Assembly (NCBI RefSeq): GCF_003967175.1
Contig: NZ_AP018553.1
Span: 496,001 to 560,000, forward strand
Origin: Sulfodiicoccus acidiphilus
Lineage (GTDB): Archaea; Thermoproteota; Thermoprotei_A; Sulfolobales; Sulfolobaceae
Reading direction: 5' to 3'
Length of the DNA stretch: 64,000 bases
The notes beneath the pieces were generated by a model that worked only from the letters and a program-made list of their open reading frames with translations, had not been told where the DNA came from and did no database searches. The position numbers were made by a program, and so were the translations under genes. Positions 18,397 to 28,085 of this stretch are shown in pieces; the first letter of the stretch is position 1; every line of letters begins with the position of its first letter.

Positions 18397-20773
18397 ATGG
18401 AGACCCCTAAGTTCAGGTACATAGGGAAGCCCTTGAGGAGAGTCGAGGACCAGTACGCGGTGAGGGGAGGATGGGCTATGCCGACGACATGGAGTTTCCA
18501 GATCAGCATTACGCAGCAATACTTCACAGTCCTTACGCTCACGCCCTCGTGAAGGGCATCGATTACTCTAAGGCGTTAAAGCTACCTGGTGTCAAGTACG
18601 TGTTAACTGGAGAGGAAGTCGCCAAGCGAACCAAACCAATAACTGCCAGGGCAGCCCCTGTGTCCCCTAATACCCAATACGTCATGGCGTACAAGAAGGT
18701 GAGATACATGGGGGAGCCAGTTGCCGCGGTGGTGGCCGACAACAAGTACGTCGCGAGGGATGCCTTGGACCTCATTGAGGTCACTTATGAACCGCTCCCA
18801 GTAGTGCGCGATCTCGACGACGCCCTTCGAGAGGGAGCACCCCTCATATATGAGGAGCTAGGTACCAACGTTGTCATCCACGACAAGTTCGAGTTTGGTG
18901 ACGTAGACGAGGCCTTTGCTAAGGCTGACGTCACAGCCAAACAGAGGATTGGAATTCACAGGTACTCTTCAACTCCCCTAGAGGGGTATGTGGTGAACGC
19001 CAGTTACGACAACACTAGGGACGTGTTAAACGTGATAGCGACAGATCAGCAGCCTGGCCGTACAGTTCAAGCGGTCTCTGGGCTTCTCGGACTACCGTCG
19101 TCTAGAGTCAGGTTGCTAGTTCCACCAATGGGTGGAGGTTTCGGATACAAGCTGGCCGTTTGGCAGTACGTTGTTATTGTGTCCCTCCTCGCCATGTCGA
19201 CAGGCAAGCCGGTTAAGTGGGTCCAGACTAGGAGCGAGAGCCTTTACGGTCCTCACAGACCCAAAGGGTACATGGACGTGGAGCTGGCCCTCTCTTCTGG
19301 GGGAGGATCTTAGGGATGAAGCTCACAGACTGGGAGCTGGACGGTAACTGGCCGTATGTAGCAGGACTTTACTCTCTCATAAAGTTCGCCAACATGAGCG
19401 GACCCTACGAGATCCCAGCCTACAGCTTCGAGTACTACTCTGTCGCCACCAACCAACCCCCAGTAGTGCAGGACAGGGGAGTGGGTAAACCTTTCATGAC
19501 CTTCGTCCTTGAAAGGGCCATGGACCTAGCATCAAAGAAGTTAGGCGTCGACCCAGCCGAGTTCAGACTTAGGAACATGGTGCCCCCCGATAAGATGCCC
19601 TATACAACTCCCTCAGGGGAGATCTATGAGAGCGGCAACTTCCCTGCCGTCTTGAGAAGGGCCTTGGAGGTTTCGGAGTATCAAGAGTGGAGGAGGAAAC
19701 AGAGAGAAATCAAGGGAAGGAGGAGGATAGGGATAGGGATATCTTGCGGGATCGAGCCTGGAACCTCTAACTTAGGTTACTACTACCTAACGAAACCCGG
19801 AGTCCCCGACTTCACTGGGGCGGGTGAGATGTCGACGGCCGAGATCACCCCAGATGGGTATATCAAGCTCAACATGAACGGCCCAGAGATAGGTACTGGG
19901 CACGTCACCACCCTGACTCAGGTGGCCTGCGAACTCTTCAACGTCAGCCCGGACAAGGTAAATGTCTCAAACCTTTACGACTCAAACGACGGCCACCTCG
20001 GGTACAGTGGTACCTACTCCAACGCCTTCAACGACGTTTACGTAGGGGCGGCAGTAAAGGCACTGACGGAGCTCAGGGAAAAGGTGCTCGAGCTGGCCTC
20101 ACACGAGCTGGGCGTAGAACCTGGAGAATTGGTCCTAGATGATGGTAGCGTCTGTCAAAAAGGAACGTCAAAGTGCGTCTCTTTGGCAGAGGTGGCCAAG
20201 TTAGCCTACAACAGGCTGACTTTCCTTCCTCCAGGTGAACCTCCAGGACTCAAGATCGTCGCATCTTACTCAAACCCCACCGCCAAACCCTTCAATAGAT
20301 CTAACTTCAACGTACAACTCACTCACTCCAACTCTGCCCACGTCGCCGTGGTGGAAGTAGATCCTGAGCTGGGGAACGTGAGAATTCTGAAGTATGTCAT
20401 AGTGCACGACGCTGGGAGAGTCATAAACCCCGGAATAGTTGAGGGACTGGTCATAGGCTCAACAGCAAGTGGCATAGGGGGTGCACTCTATGAGGAATTC
20501 GTGTTCGACGAGAACATGGTCAACCTCACTCTCACCTTCGGGGACTACCTCAAGCCAACTGCTATGGAGGTACCCGACATACAGGTAGAGCAGATGGAGA
20601 CTCCCGCCCCTAACACCCCTTTCGGCACTAAGGCAGTTGGTGAAGGAGGGGCCATAACTTCGCTCGCAGCAGTGGCTAACGCGGTTGAGGACGCTCTCTC
20701 CGACTACGGTGTGGTGGTTACATCCCTTCCCCTGAAGCCTCAGAAGGTATGGGAACTAGTTAACAGGAGGTGA
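18397..20773 (+). pseudogene. Molybdenum hydroxylase large (CoxL-like) subunit, two frameshifts
   Basis: Three frame segments encode one 792-residue xanthine dehydrogenase-family large subunit. The first starts METPKFRYIGKPLRRVEDQYAV. It passes into the next frame at a run of four G (18464-18467). A second break is at a run of five G (19299-19303), where one more base gives SSGGRILGMKL. Adding one G at each site restores the whole frame and removes all stops. The MPT motif GGGFGYKLAVW, the active-site loop QDRGVGKPFM and the catalytic glutamate in KAVGEGGAI are present. The CO dehydrogenase loop AYRCSFR is absent. It heads an operon with the medium and small subunits (5-bp gap to the next gene). 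Likely role: hydroxylation of an aldehyde or N-heterocycle. Confidence 0.88.
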
Positions 20774-20778
20774 TGTAG

Positions 20779-21684
20779 ATGTATCCGTCTAACTTCGAGT
20801 ATTATAGACCCTCAAATCTTAACGAAGCGTTGGAGTTACTGGCGAACGGCGAGTGCAGGCCAATAGCGGGAGGACAGAGCCTAGTGCCGTTGATGAAGCT
20901 TCGAATAGTGGCTCCTAAGTGCCTGGTAGACCTAGGGAGGATCGAATCCCTGAGGACGATAGCTATAGAAGGGGACGTCCTGAAGGTAGGCGCCATGGTT
21001 ACACACGAGGAGATAGTGGAGTCCCAGATCATCGAAGAGTTCTCCCCCGTATTGGCTCTGACCGCCGAGAGTATAGGGGATCTCCAAGTGAGGAACAGGG
21101 GCACTATAGGAGGCAGCTTAGCTCACGCCGATCCGTCGGCCAATTACCTCCCAACTCTCCTGGCCTTGGAGGCAGAGGTCGTGGTGGTTAGCCCCTTGGC
21201 TAGGAGGGTGGTGCCCATGGCCGATTTCGTGAAAGGGCCGTATACGACAGACCTCAGGCAAGGTGAACTTCTGGAGGCCGTGATGATCCCACGGTACCGT
21301 GGAAGGGGAATAGTAGAGAAGTTTGCCATAAGGAAAGCAGACTTCGCCATAGGTCTCGTTACTATGTTATACAAGGTAATTGAAGGTAAGTTAGATGATC
21401 TAAGGCTCGCCGTAGGTGCCTTGGCAACGGGGCCGGTGAGACTCAGGAAGGTGGAGGAAAAGTTAAGAGGAGGGGAGTTGAACCCGAAGGCGGCGGAGGA
21501 CGTGCTAAAGGAAGAGGTCGCGTTACTTCAACCTGTGGACGACATTCACGGTGGAGCGGAGTACAGGAGAAGGGTGATATTCACGTTAGTTAAGCGAATG
21601 CTAGAAGGGTTAGCTAGGGGGAGGGACAATGAAGGTCAAGTTGAGGATCAATGGGGAGGAAAGGGAGGCCGATGTGGAGCCTAG
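20779..21684 (+). CDS. Molybdenum hydroxylase medium (FAD-binding, CoxM-like) subunit
   Basis: The 301-residue protein has the FAD-binding motifs of the family: PIAGGQSLVPLMKLR near residues 28-42 and the RNRGTIGGSLAHADPSANY stretch near 109-127. It passes electrons from the molybdenum subunit's Fe-S partner to FAD. The GGAGG at 20766-20770 is a good ribosome site for ATG 20779. The frame runs 56 bp into the small-subunit gene and its last ~20 residues look unnatural. A single extra G in the run 21617-21621 would end the protein at a TGA that overlaps the next ATG (ATGA). That is the usual arrangement, so this gene may also carry a one-base indel. Confidence 0.88.
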   Translation: MYPSNFEYYRPSNLNEALELLANGECRPIAGGQSLVPLMKLRIVAPKCLVDLGRIESLRTIAIEGDVLKVGAMVTHEEIVESQIIEEFSPVLALTAESIGDLQVRNRGTIGGSLAHADPSANYLPTLLALEAEVVVVSPLARRVVPMADFVKGPYTTDLRQGELLEAVMIPRYRGRGIVEKFAIRKADFAIGLVTMLYKVIEGKLDDLRLAVGALATGPVRLRKVEEKLRGGELNPKAAEDVLKEEVALLQPVDDIHGGAEYRRRVIFTLVKRMLEGLARGRDNEGQVEDQWGGKGGRCGA

Positions 21685-22117
21685 GCTGCTACTCGTTCAC
21701 TTTATAAGAGACGTCCTAAAGCTCAAAGGAACACACGTCGGTTGCGAGACGGGACACTGCGGGGCCTGCACCGTATTAATGGACGGAAAACCCATAAAGT
21801 CGTGCCAGGTTTTCGCTGTTCAGGCCGATGGGACGGAGATAATAACCGTGGAGGGGTTAGAGAGGGACGGGAAGTTGAGTGTGGAGCAGCAGGCCTTCGT
21901 TGACAACTTCGCTATCCAGTGCGGCTACTGCACTCCAGGGATGTTGGTGATGACTCGTTACCTGCTCGGTAAATACGAGAAGTTGTCCAGAGAAGAGATC
22001 AGGGAAAAGATCCACGGGAACTACTGCATGTGCACTGGATACGTTCAAATTATAAACGCTATAGAGGACGCCTTCAGGAGGGCCAAGGGAAGTGAAGGGA
22101 AGGAAACAGGGTCATAG
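21629..22117 (+). CDS. Molybdenum hydroxylase small (2Fe-2S, CoxS-like) subunit
   Basis: The 162-residue protein has the plant-type 2Fe-2S cluster ligands C39, C44, C47 and C59 and the second-cluster ligands C98, C101, C133 and C135 (QCGYCTPG and NYCMCTGY). This is the full set expected for the electron-transfer subunit. The order large-medium-small in one transcript matches many archaeal aldehyde and heterocycle hydroxylases. The stop is 3 bp from the convergent isochorismatase-fold gene. Confidence 0.93.
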   Translation: MKVKLRINGEEREADVEPRLLLVHFIRDVLKLKGTHVGCETGHCGACTVLMDGKPIKSCQVFAVQADGTEIITVEGLERDGKLSVEQQAFVDNFAIQCGYCTPGMLVMTRYLLGKYEKLSREEIREKIHGNYCMCTGYVQIINAIEDAFRRAKGSEGKETGS

Positions 22118-22120
22118 CTT

Positions 22121-22795
22121 TCATTTCTCTAATTCCCTTAGGTAGCTCTTCACTTCCTCCGTCGTCACGATGTCAGCGTACTTGAGTGAGAGGTCCATTA
22201 AGGACACCCTGTGTGAGATCGAGAACCTGTCAAACACGGCGTCTTTCACTACCGCTACTCTGTAGCCCAAACTAAACGCATCTACGGCTGACGCCCTAAC
22301 ACAGCCGCTGGTTACCCCTCCAGTCACGATTACGGTGTCCACGCTCAGCGAGTTGAGGTATCTTACCAACGGAGTTCCTTGAAAGGCGCTTGCCGCTACC
22401 TTCTCGATCACCACGTCTTCTTTCTGGGGCTTTACCTCACTAACTATTTCCTCTGCGTTTGGACCGTCTTTAAGGGAAGACTTGGTAGCCCTCACTTCCA
22501 TTCCACTCAGTTGCACACCACTGGCCTTGGTGTAGATCACAGGATTCCCCCGTTTGTGAAATTCCTCTCTCAGTTCGCCTATTTTCTCGACAGCTCTCCA
22601 CGCGCTCTCTCCAGCGCTTCTCGGGTAGACCTTAACCGATTCAGCAAGAGGCGCCCTAAGACCCACAAAGGAGTACTGCAAGTCCACTATTAGGAGCGAA
22701 GGCTTTCTCCCTAAACCGATCCTTTTGCTCAGACCTAGGCTCTCCGCCACCGCCCTTTCGTCTTTAGTTAAAAGATCCTCCCATTCGTTTAGCAA
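22121..22795 (-). CDS. Isochorismatase-fold cysteine amidohydrolase
   Basis: The 224-residue protein has the complete Asp-Lys-Cys triad of the family: D38 in LLIVDLQ, K132 in VIEKVAASAF and C165 in TGGVTSGCVRASAVDA. The extended N-terminus and the VTSGCVRAS signature resemble N-carbamoylsarcosine amidase and maleamate amidohydrolase more than nicotinamidase. Such enzymes release ammonia from carbamoyl or amide intermediates of creatinine or pyridine catabolism. The start is TTG 22795, with an A/T-rich TATA region near 22825-22835. It faces the molybdenum hydroxylase operon end to end. The precise amide substrate cannot be read from sequence. Confidence 0.85.
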   Translation of the reverse strand: MLNEWEDLLTKDERAVAESLGLSKRIGLGRKPSLLIVDLQYSFVGLRAPLAESVKVYPRSAGESAWRAVEKIGELREEFHKRGNPVIYTKASGVQLSGMEVRATKSSLKDGPNAEEIVSEVKPQKEDVVIEKVAASAFQGTPLVRYLNSLSVDTVIVTGGVTSGCVRASAVDAFSLGYRVAVVKDAVFDRFSISHRVSLMDLSLKYADIVTTEEVKSYLRELEK

Positions 22796-23574
22796 GCTCC
22801 CGTTACTCCCTTAATGCTCTCCTTTTTTAATTTAACTTATAAGGTTGAGGAGAGTTCCCTCTCTTGAAAACGGCTCCAGTAACTTCGTAGAATGGGTGTT
22901 GGGAGGTAGTTGTCAAGGGACACTAAACCTCCCCTGCCGAGACTGACGCTCCTTGGGAATTCAGGCGGTCACAGACAGTTCTCATACACCAATGATCCCC
23001 AGCACTAGAGGACGTTGAACTGCCCTGAGAAAGGCTAGCAGGAACTGAGTGTCTAACTGGACTAAAAGGAAATGATCGATGAGATCGAGCCCTAACCCTA
23101 GGCGGGAGATCTACATACTTCTTCCGCTAGAAGAGGATGTGAATAGTGATTTGGAAAGACTGGCCAGTGAAAGGGAAACAGGGTAAAGTGGAACTCGGGG
23201 TTGAGGGGACGAACACTCAAACTTTGGCAGTTTGATGGAAGCCCCCACCCTCCTCCCAAGAGGAACTAATAGGTGGACGACCTTCAGCAACTCGTTAGCG
23301 CAATTCGCAGGACTAATGAATTGAACCTCTTATAGGACATATAGGTGGCTCTATAGGGACCACAGTGGTAGGGGTAAGGTGGGGGCGCCAACCAACCGGA
23401 GTTGAGCAGTTGGTGTTAAAGAGGCCGAGATCCCATGAGGGAAAATGCTCTCATTTTTCATCCCCACGATCCTGATTCTCTGTGAACTTGAATGGTGTGC
23501 CCTACAACCCATGTAACGATGATTAGACTCATTAGCCATGGAAGATTTATAAACTCTAGAGTACCCTCTTCATC
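22796..23574. other. 780-bp gap between divergent genes
   Basis: It carries the promoter of the amidohydrolase at the left and the TATA box of the medium-subunit gene (23544-23554) at the right. I recognise no gene, RNA or repeat in between. Confidence 0.4.
23544..23554 (+). promoter_or_regulatory. TATA box of the second medium/small-subunit operon
   Basis: GATTTATAAAC is centred 26 nt before ATG 23575, which predicts a leaderless mRNA. Confidence 0.65.
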
Positions 23575-24446
23575 ATGCCTTTCTACACCCCTGTAGACTT
23601 CGATTACTACGCGCCACGAAACGTAGATGAGGCCGTAACGTTGCTCAGCGAGAAGGAGGACAGCGTGATCATAGCGGGAGGACAGACTCTACTTACTCTA
23701 TTGAAATTAAGGATATTGAGGCCTAAGAACGTCATCGATCTGAGTAAAGTTAGTTCCTTGAGATATATAAAGGAAGAAAACGGAGAGATACGTATCGGCG
23801 CCATCACCGTCCATAACGAAGTGGCCAGATCCCAACTTATCGCATCTAGGTGTGGTCTCCTCTCCGCAGCTGCTGGAAGGATTGGGGACGAACAAGTGAG
23901 GAATAGGGGTACAATAGGTGGGAGCGTGGCTAACGCCGATCCGTCGGCCAACTACGAGCCTGTCCTCCTTGCTCTAGATGCCCGCTTTACGTTGATCGGA
24001 CCTCAGGGGAGAAGGGAAGTGGGTGCTCGGGAGTTCTTCGTTGACGCGTATACTACAGCCATTAATAAGGGCGAGGTACTAACCGAAGTAAAGGTGAGGG
24101 AGTTGAGCGAAGTGGGCTACTCTTTTAAGAAGGCGGCGAGGAGAGAGCAGGAGTTCGCCATAGTGAACGTCGCAGCGCTCCTTTGGCTAGAGGGCGACGA
24201 GATCAAGGACGTGAGGGTGGCCGTTGGGGAGTAACTGCGAGACCTGAGAGATTGGACGGAGTAGAGGAGGCCCTGATCGGGAAGGGAAAGGAAGCAATAC
24301 CCTCAGCCCTTAGCTCGGTTGAGTACTCTGGGAAGCCCATTTCGGACGTCAGGGCCAGTTCAGGTTACAGAGAATATTTAAGTAAGATATACTTAAGGAG
24401 GGCTCTGGAAGAGGCCTACGCTAGGGCTAAGGGTGTCAGGTCGTGA
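23575..24446 (+). pseudogene. Second molybdenum hydroxylase medium (FAD, CoxM-like) subunit, frameshifted
   Basis: The N-terminal 219 residues contain the FAD motifs VIIAGGQTLLTLLKLR and RNRGTIGGSVANADPSANY. The frame then breaks at four G (24226-24229). One extra G restores VRVAVGGVTARPERLDGVEE and continues to a proper C-terminus (RRALEEAYARAKG) for a 290-residue protein. Its stop overlaps the next gene's GTG start (GTGA). Unlike the set at 18397, this pair has no adjacent large subunit. The orphan large subunits at 5443 or 63640 are candidates. Either a sequence error or a recent inactivation could explain the break. Confidence 0.83.
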
Positions 24447-24916
24447 GGCGCGAGATAAGTCTCAATATAAACGGCACACTTCACACCGCGACCGTTCCAG
24501 ATAGAATGCTCCTCGTCCAATTCATAAGGGATGTGGTTGGACTGAAGGGAACTCACATTGGTTGCGACACTGGCCACTGCGGGGCATGCACAGTTATAAT
24601 GGACGGGGTTGCAGTGAAGTCCTGCCTCATTCTAGCAGTCCAGGCTGATGGCTCAAACGTGATGACGATCGAAGGCCTTTCTAAGGAGGGTAAGCTCGAC
24701 GAGATCCAAGAAGCTTTCAGAGACGAGTTCGCAGTACAATGCGGTTACTGTACGCCAGGTTTCATAATGTTGCTTCATTCGTTGAAGCTCAGGGGAGTAG
24801 GAATGTCAGACGACGATATCAAGGACGCACTTGTCGGGAACATATGCCGTTGCAACGGCTACCCTCTCATACTGAGAGCAGCAAGAAGAATATTGGGAAG
24901 GAGACAAGTAGGTTAA
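24443..24916 (+). CDS. Second molybdenum hydroxylase small (2Fe-2S, CoxS-like) subunit
   Basis: The 157-residue protein has cluster ligands C41, C46, C49 and C61 and C100, C103, C135 and C137, a complete two-cluster set. GTG 24443 overlaps the TGA of the medium subunit, so the two are translationally coupled. It would pass electrons between the molybdenum centre and FAD. The large subunit must be encoded elsewhere. Confidence 0.92.
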   Translation: MRREISLNINGTLHTATVPDRMLLVQFIRDVVGLKGTHIGCDTGHCGACTVIMDGVAVKSCLILAVQADGSNVMTIEGLSKEGKLDEIQEAFRDEFAVQCGYCTPGFIMLLHSLKLRGVGMSDDDIKDALVGNICRCNGYPLILRAARRILGRRQVG

Positions 24917-25103
24917 AGTTTTCACGGGAAACTTCAGCAAGAGTTTTCGTCTCCTCAACCTAAATTCTGTGACCATTACACTATATCCGTGTCTTTGACG
25001 TTTAGCTGAGAGACGCTGTGGAAATCTTGTAAGTAATGTGTACACAGCAGTCGGAAGACAACACTTATTACGGCGGACAATATCTAATTAAATTGATAGG
25101 GAA

Positions 25104-25535
25104 ATGTCAGAGGAAGTCCTCGAGAAAGTAACTGGACAGGGTGTTGAGGTCCTCTTTAAGAGATCTAGGAAACCGGAGAAAGTTGACGGCAGGAAGACGG
25201 AACTCATACGTTACGGCGATCTAGTTCCAGATAACATGAAAAGACCTGACGGGGAGACCCTCAAGTTAATAAGGGGAGACGGCTTTAGCATAGAGCTCTC
25301 GAAAAGGAGGTCCACCATGCCCTATTGGCATAGAAACATGGACTACGACGAGGTGATAATATGCATATCTGGGGAAGCGACGTGGATTACCGAGGACGGT
25401 GAGTTCAAGTTGAAGGCGGGAGAGATGCTGCTCATCCCGAGGGGGATAGCTCACACAGCCTCCTCCAGCGAGGACTCCAACTACGTTGCCATAGAGGTCA
25501 AGTCTAAGGTTCCCCTCGCGCTAGTCCAGAGGTGA
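25104..25535 (+). CDS. Cupin-domain protein (homogentisate/hydroxyanthranilate dioxygenase-like half)
   Basis: The 143-residue single-cupin protein has the two conserved cupin motifs: PYWHRNMDYDEVIICISGEATW (first motif with H and E) and MLLIPRGIAHTAS (second motif with H). The MPYWHRNMDYDEV wording is reminiscent of homogentisate-type and 3-hydroxyanthranilate dioxygenases, but the protein is much shorter than homogentisate dioxygenase. It could be a small ring-cleaving dioxygenase or a non-catalytic cupin. It is translationally coupled to the following cyclase gene (GTGA overlap) and begins a presumed operon with an A/T-rich promoter at 25077-25090. Confidence 0.75.
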   Translation: MSEEVLEKVTGQGVEVLFKRSRKPEKVDGRKTELIRYGDLVPDNMKRPDGETLKLIRGDGFSIELSKRRSTMPYWHRNMDYDEVIICISGEATWITEDGEFKLKAGEMLLIPRGIAHTASSSEDSNYVAIEVKSKVPLALVQR

Positions 25536-26356
25536 GGCAAGTGAGGTTGGACGAGCTCTTAAATGTTATGAGGTCCTCGAAGAAGTACGACTTGGAGCAG
25601 ATCAGGTACCCTAACATGCCTGCATTCGATCCCGTCAAACCTGGCTTGCTCTACTTCCTATACAGACACCACGAGAGCTACTACAACCCAGATCACGACG
25701 GCCCGAGAACCAGCGCGTCTGGGCTCATAATTATGTCGGATCAGACTGGGACCCATATAGACGCTCTATGTCACCAAGCGTCCGACCTAAAATTGAGCGT
25801 AGGGGTCAAGGTGACTCCAGAGATCGAGACTCCGTGGGGGTTCACGAAGGGTGGGGCGGAGGAACTGCCGCTTATTGTAGCTAGGGGAGTCCTAATAGAT
25901 GTGGCCTCGGTTTATCAGGATCCTCTACCCGAGAACTCTATGATATCGTTGGAACAGGTCAAGAAGACGTTAGAGGTTCAAGGGACCACAGTGGAAAGAG
26001 GCGATGTCGTCTTAGTGAGGACTGGTTACGGCAAGTACTGGAACGATGAGGAGAAGTACAGGAGGGCAGCAGGAGTCTCCAAGGAGGTAAGCTCTTGGCT
26101 AGCCAGGACTGGGCCCGTAGCCGTAGGGTCAGACAACCTAGCGTGGGACCTACCTTCATTCAAGGACCCTGAGACACACTCTTCCCTTCCAGGGCATCTC
26201 CTGCTCATAGCTGAGAGAGGGATTCCTATAATAGAGAATGTTAGGTTGGAGGAACTAGCGAAGGACAAGGTGTACCAGTTCCTCCTCATTGGATTCCCAC
26301 TCAAGTTCAAGGGAGCTACAGGAACACCCCTAAGGCCAGTAGCAATAGTTCCATAA
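25532..26356 (+). CDS. Cyclase-family (kynurenine formamidase-like) hydrolase
   Basis: The 274-residue protein carries the family metal motif HxGTHxDxxxH-like segment DQTGTHIDALCHQ, plus the RGVLIDV and GDVVLVRTGYGKYW segments. The family contains bacterial kynurenine formamidase and isatin hydrolase, metal-dependent enzymes that open rings or hydrolyse formamides. Here the first histidine of the motif is replaced by Asp/Gln context (SDQTGTHID), as in some large cyclases. GTG 25532 overlaps the cupin stop; GTG 25541 is an alternative. Pairing with a cupin and an NCS1 permease suggests hydrolysis of a nitrogen-containing ring intermediate. Confidence 0.8.
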   Translation: MRQVRLDELLNVMRSSKKYDLEQIRYPNMPAFDPVKPGLLYFLYRHHESYYNPDHDGPRTSASGLIIMSDQTGTHIDALCHQASDLKLSVGVKVTPEIETPWGFTKGGAEELPLIVARGVLIDVASVYQDPLPENSMISLEQVKKTLEVQGTTVERGDVVLVRTGYGKYWNDEEKYRRAAGVSKEVSSWLARTGPVAVGSDNLAWDLPSFKDPETHSSLPGHLLLIAERGIPIIENVRLEELAKDKVYQFLLIGFPLKFKGATGTPLRPVAIVP

Positions 26357-26402
26357 GTTTCGTCCCGTAAGTTTCAAATATAAGCTTGTTTAAATGTAGG
26401 TC

Positions 26403-28031
26403 GTGCCAAACGAAGTATCCGAGTTAGATAGATTAGCCGTCATGAGGTTTTACCCAACGAGCGGCCAAATCGAAGTTACAAGGGAGTTTCCCGAGGAGAC
26501 CTATTTGTGGAACAAGGACTTCCACCCGACCCCTGTGGAGAAAAGGAACTGGGGCCCGTGGACTTACATGGCAATATGGTTCGGGATGGTTTTCGTTGTG
26601 CCTACTTGGTTTCTGGCAGGAGCTGGATTTTCCTTCGGCCTTAACTGGTACGAAATATTAATAGACTTCTTCCTCGGGAGTCTGATCATTATAGTCCCTA
26701 CTATAATACAGTCCCACGGTGGAGCAAGGTATGGCATGTCCGAGCCTCAGCTAACGAGAAGCAGGTGGGGGATCTACGGTGCCCAGTTGCCCTCTTGGAT
26801 AAGGGCGGTGATCTCCATGGGTTGGTGGGGGATTGTGTCCTACATCATAACTGAAGCCGCGGTCGCGATGTATGTTAGCGCCAGCGGCAAGTTATCGTTA
26901 CTTCAAGGTGCCTCACCTTATTCTCTCGCGAAGAGCTTCCCAGACATTTTCTGGCCAGTGTTCGTGGCCGTGATCCTCGTGCAAGTCCTCCTCTTCTACG
27001 TCTCACCTCCAGTTAAGGCCCAACCTCCCCTCAAGATGTTGGCCAGGGCGGCTGCCCCGATAGTTGCTCTAGGTTTTGCCGTACTTTTCGTCTACACCAT
27101 GACTATGGCACACTGGGACTTCTCTCCAATCACCTCAATTCCACAGAGCGTTAGGGGAGGCGAGTTTTGGATCAACAACCTAGCTTACTTGAACGCCGTC
27201 ATAGCCGACTGGGCCACCATGGCGGTGAGCATGCCAGATTTCACTAGGTTCGCCCGATCTCAACGCGCCCAGACGTGGGGACAGGTGCCAATGCCATTCC
27301 TTATGACCATGGTAGCTGCCATAGCATTAATGACCACTGGTGCTACGATAGCGTTGGGTCTAGGTGGAGGGAAGGGTATATCAGACCCCATAATATTGGC
27401 TGCTCTCGAATTGCCTGGTCTCCTGAAGTTCTTTGTGTTGGCAGCATTCATGCTTGCGATGTTTGTAGTGAACGTCTTCGCTAACTCCATAGCTCCAGGA
27501 TATGACATCGCAAACACCTACTCTAAATATCTCACGTGGTTTAGGGGAATAGTGATCGGTGTGGTCATAAGTGCTGCACTAGGGGCGTGGACTTTCTACG
27601 CCTCAGGAGCCTACGGGTTTATCTACAACTGGCTCCTTGTATACGGGGCCCTACTGGGAGGTGTGGAAGGAGTGTTAATTTTCGACTACGCTGTGATAAG
27701 GCGTTTTAAGTTCGAGGCCGTCGACGTCTACCTGAGCCGAGGTAGGTTTAGGTATTTAAAAGGATTCAATCCAGCCGCATTTATAGCGTTCGCCTTTGGT
27801 ACGACAGTCACGTATCTGTGGTATTGGGGGTGGTTGAGGACTCCAACGACTCAGTTCCTCTATGTGAACTCGTGGATATCCGCCTTCCTAATAACAGGGG
27901 TGCTCTACGTAGTTCTAATGGTGTTGTGGGTCATCCCCAAGTACCAGGTTTTCCTCATCGGCGACCTAAAACAGGGATATATGAGCGCTGAAGTGAGAAA
28001 ACTTTTCAATCCTGGATCGAAAAAAGATTGA
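26403..28031 (+). CDS. NCS1-family nucleobase/hydantoin-type permease
   Basis: The 542-residue protein has about 12 membrane segments and the NCS1 layout: an N-terminal NWGPWTYMAIWFGM segment entering helix 1, the SMGWWGIVSYIITEA region of helix 3, and the DWATMAVSMPDFTRFARSQ stretch typical of the cytosine/uracil/allantoin/hydantoin group. NCS1 carriers import nucleobases and related N-heterocycles with H+ or Na+. A TATA box (26375-26385) lies 26 nt before GTG 26403. Its place just after the cupin and cyclase genes points to uptake of the compound the island degrades. Confidence 0.9.
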   Translation: MPNEVSELDRLAVMRFYPTSGQIEVTREFPEETYLWNKDFHPTPVEKRNWGPWTYMAIWFGMVFVVPTWFLAGAGFSFGLNWYEILIDFFLGSLIIIVPTIIQSHGGARYGMSEPQLTRSRWGIYGAQLPSWIRAVISMGWWGIVSYIITEAAVAMYVSASGKLSLLQGASPYSLAKSFPDIFWPVFVAVILVQVLLFYVSPPVKAQPPLKMLARAAAPIVALGFAVLFVYTMTMAHWDFSPITSIPQSVRGGEFWINNLAYLNAVIADWATMAVSMPDFTRFARSQRAQTWGQVPMPFLMTMVAAIALMTTGATIALGLGGGKGISDPIILAALELPGLLKFFVLAAFMLAMFVVNVFANSIAPGYDIANTYSKYLTWFRGIVIGVVISAALGAWTFYASGAYGFIYNWLLVYGALLGGVEGVLIFDYAVIRRFKFEAVDVYLSRGRFRYLKGFNPAAFIAFAFGTTVTYLWYWGWLRTPTTQFLYVNSWISAFLITGVLYVVLMVLWVIPKYQVFLIGDLKQGYMSAEVRKLFNPGSKKD

Positions 28032-28085
28032 TACTTTTTGGGACATTCGTCAAGTCTATATTTCCCTTATTAGGTATTAGACTAA

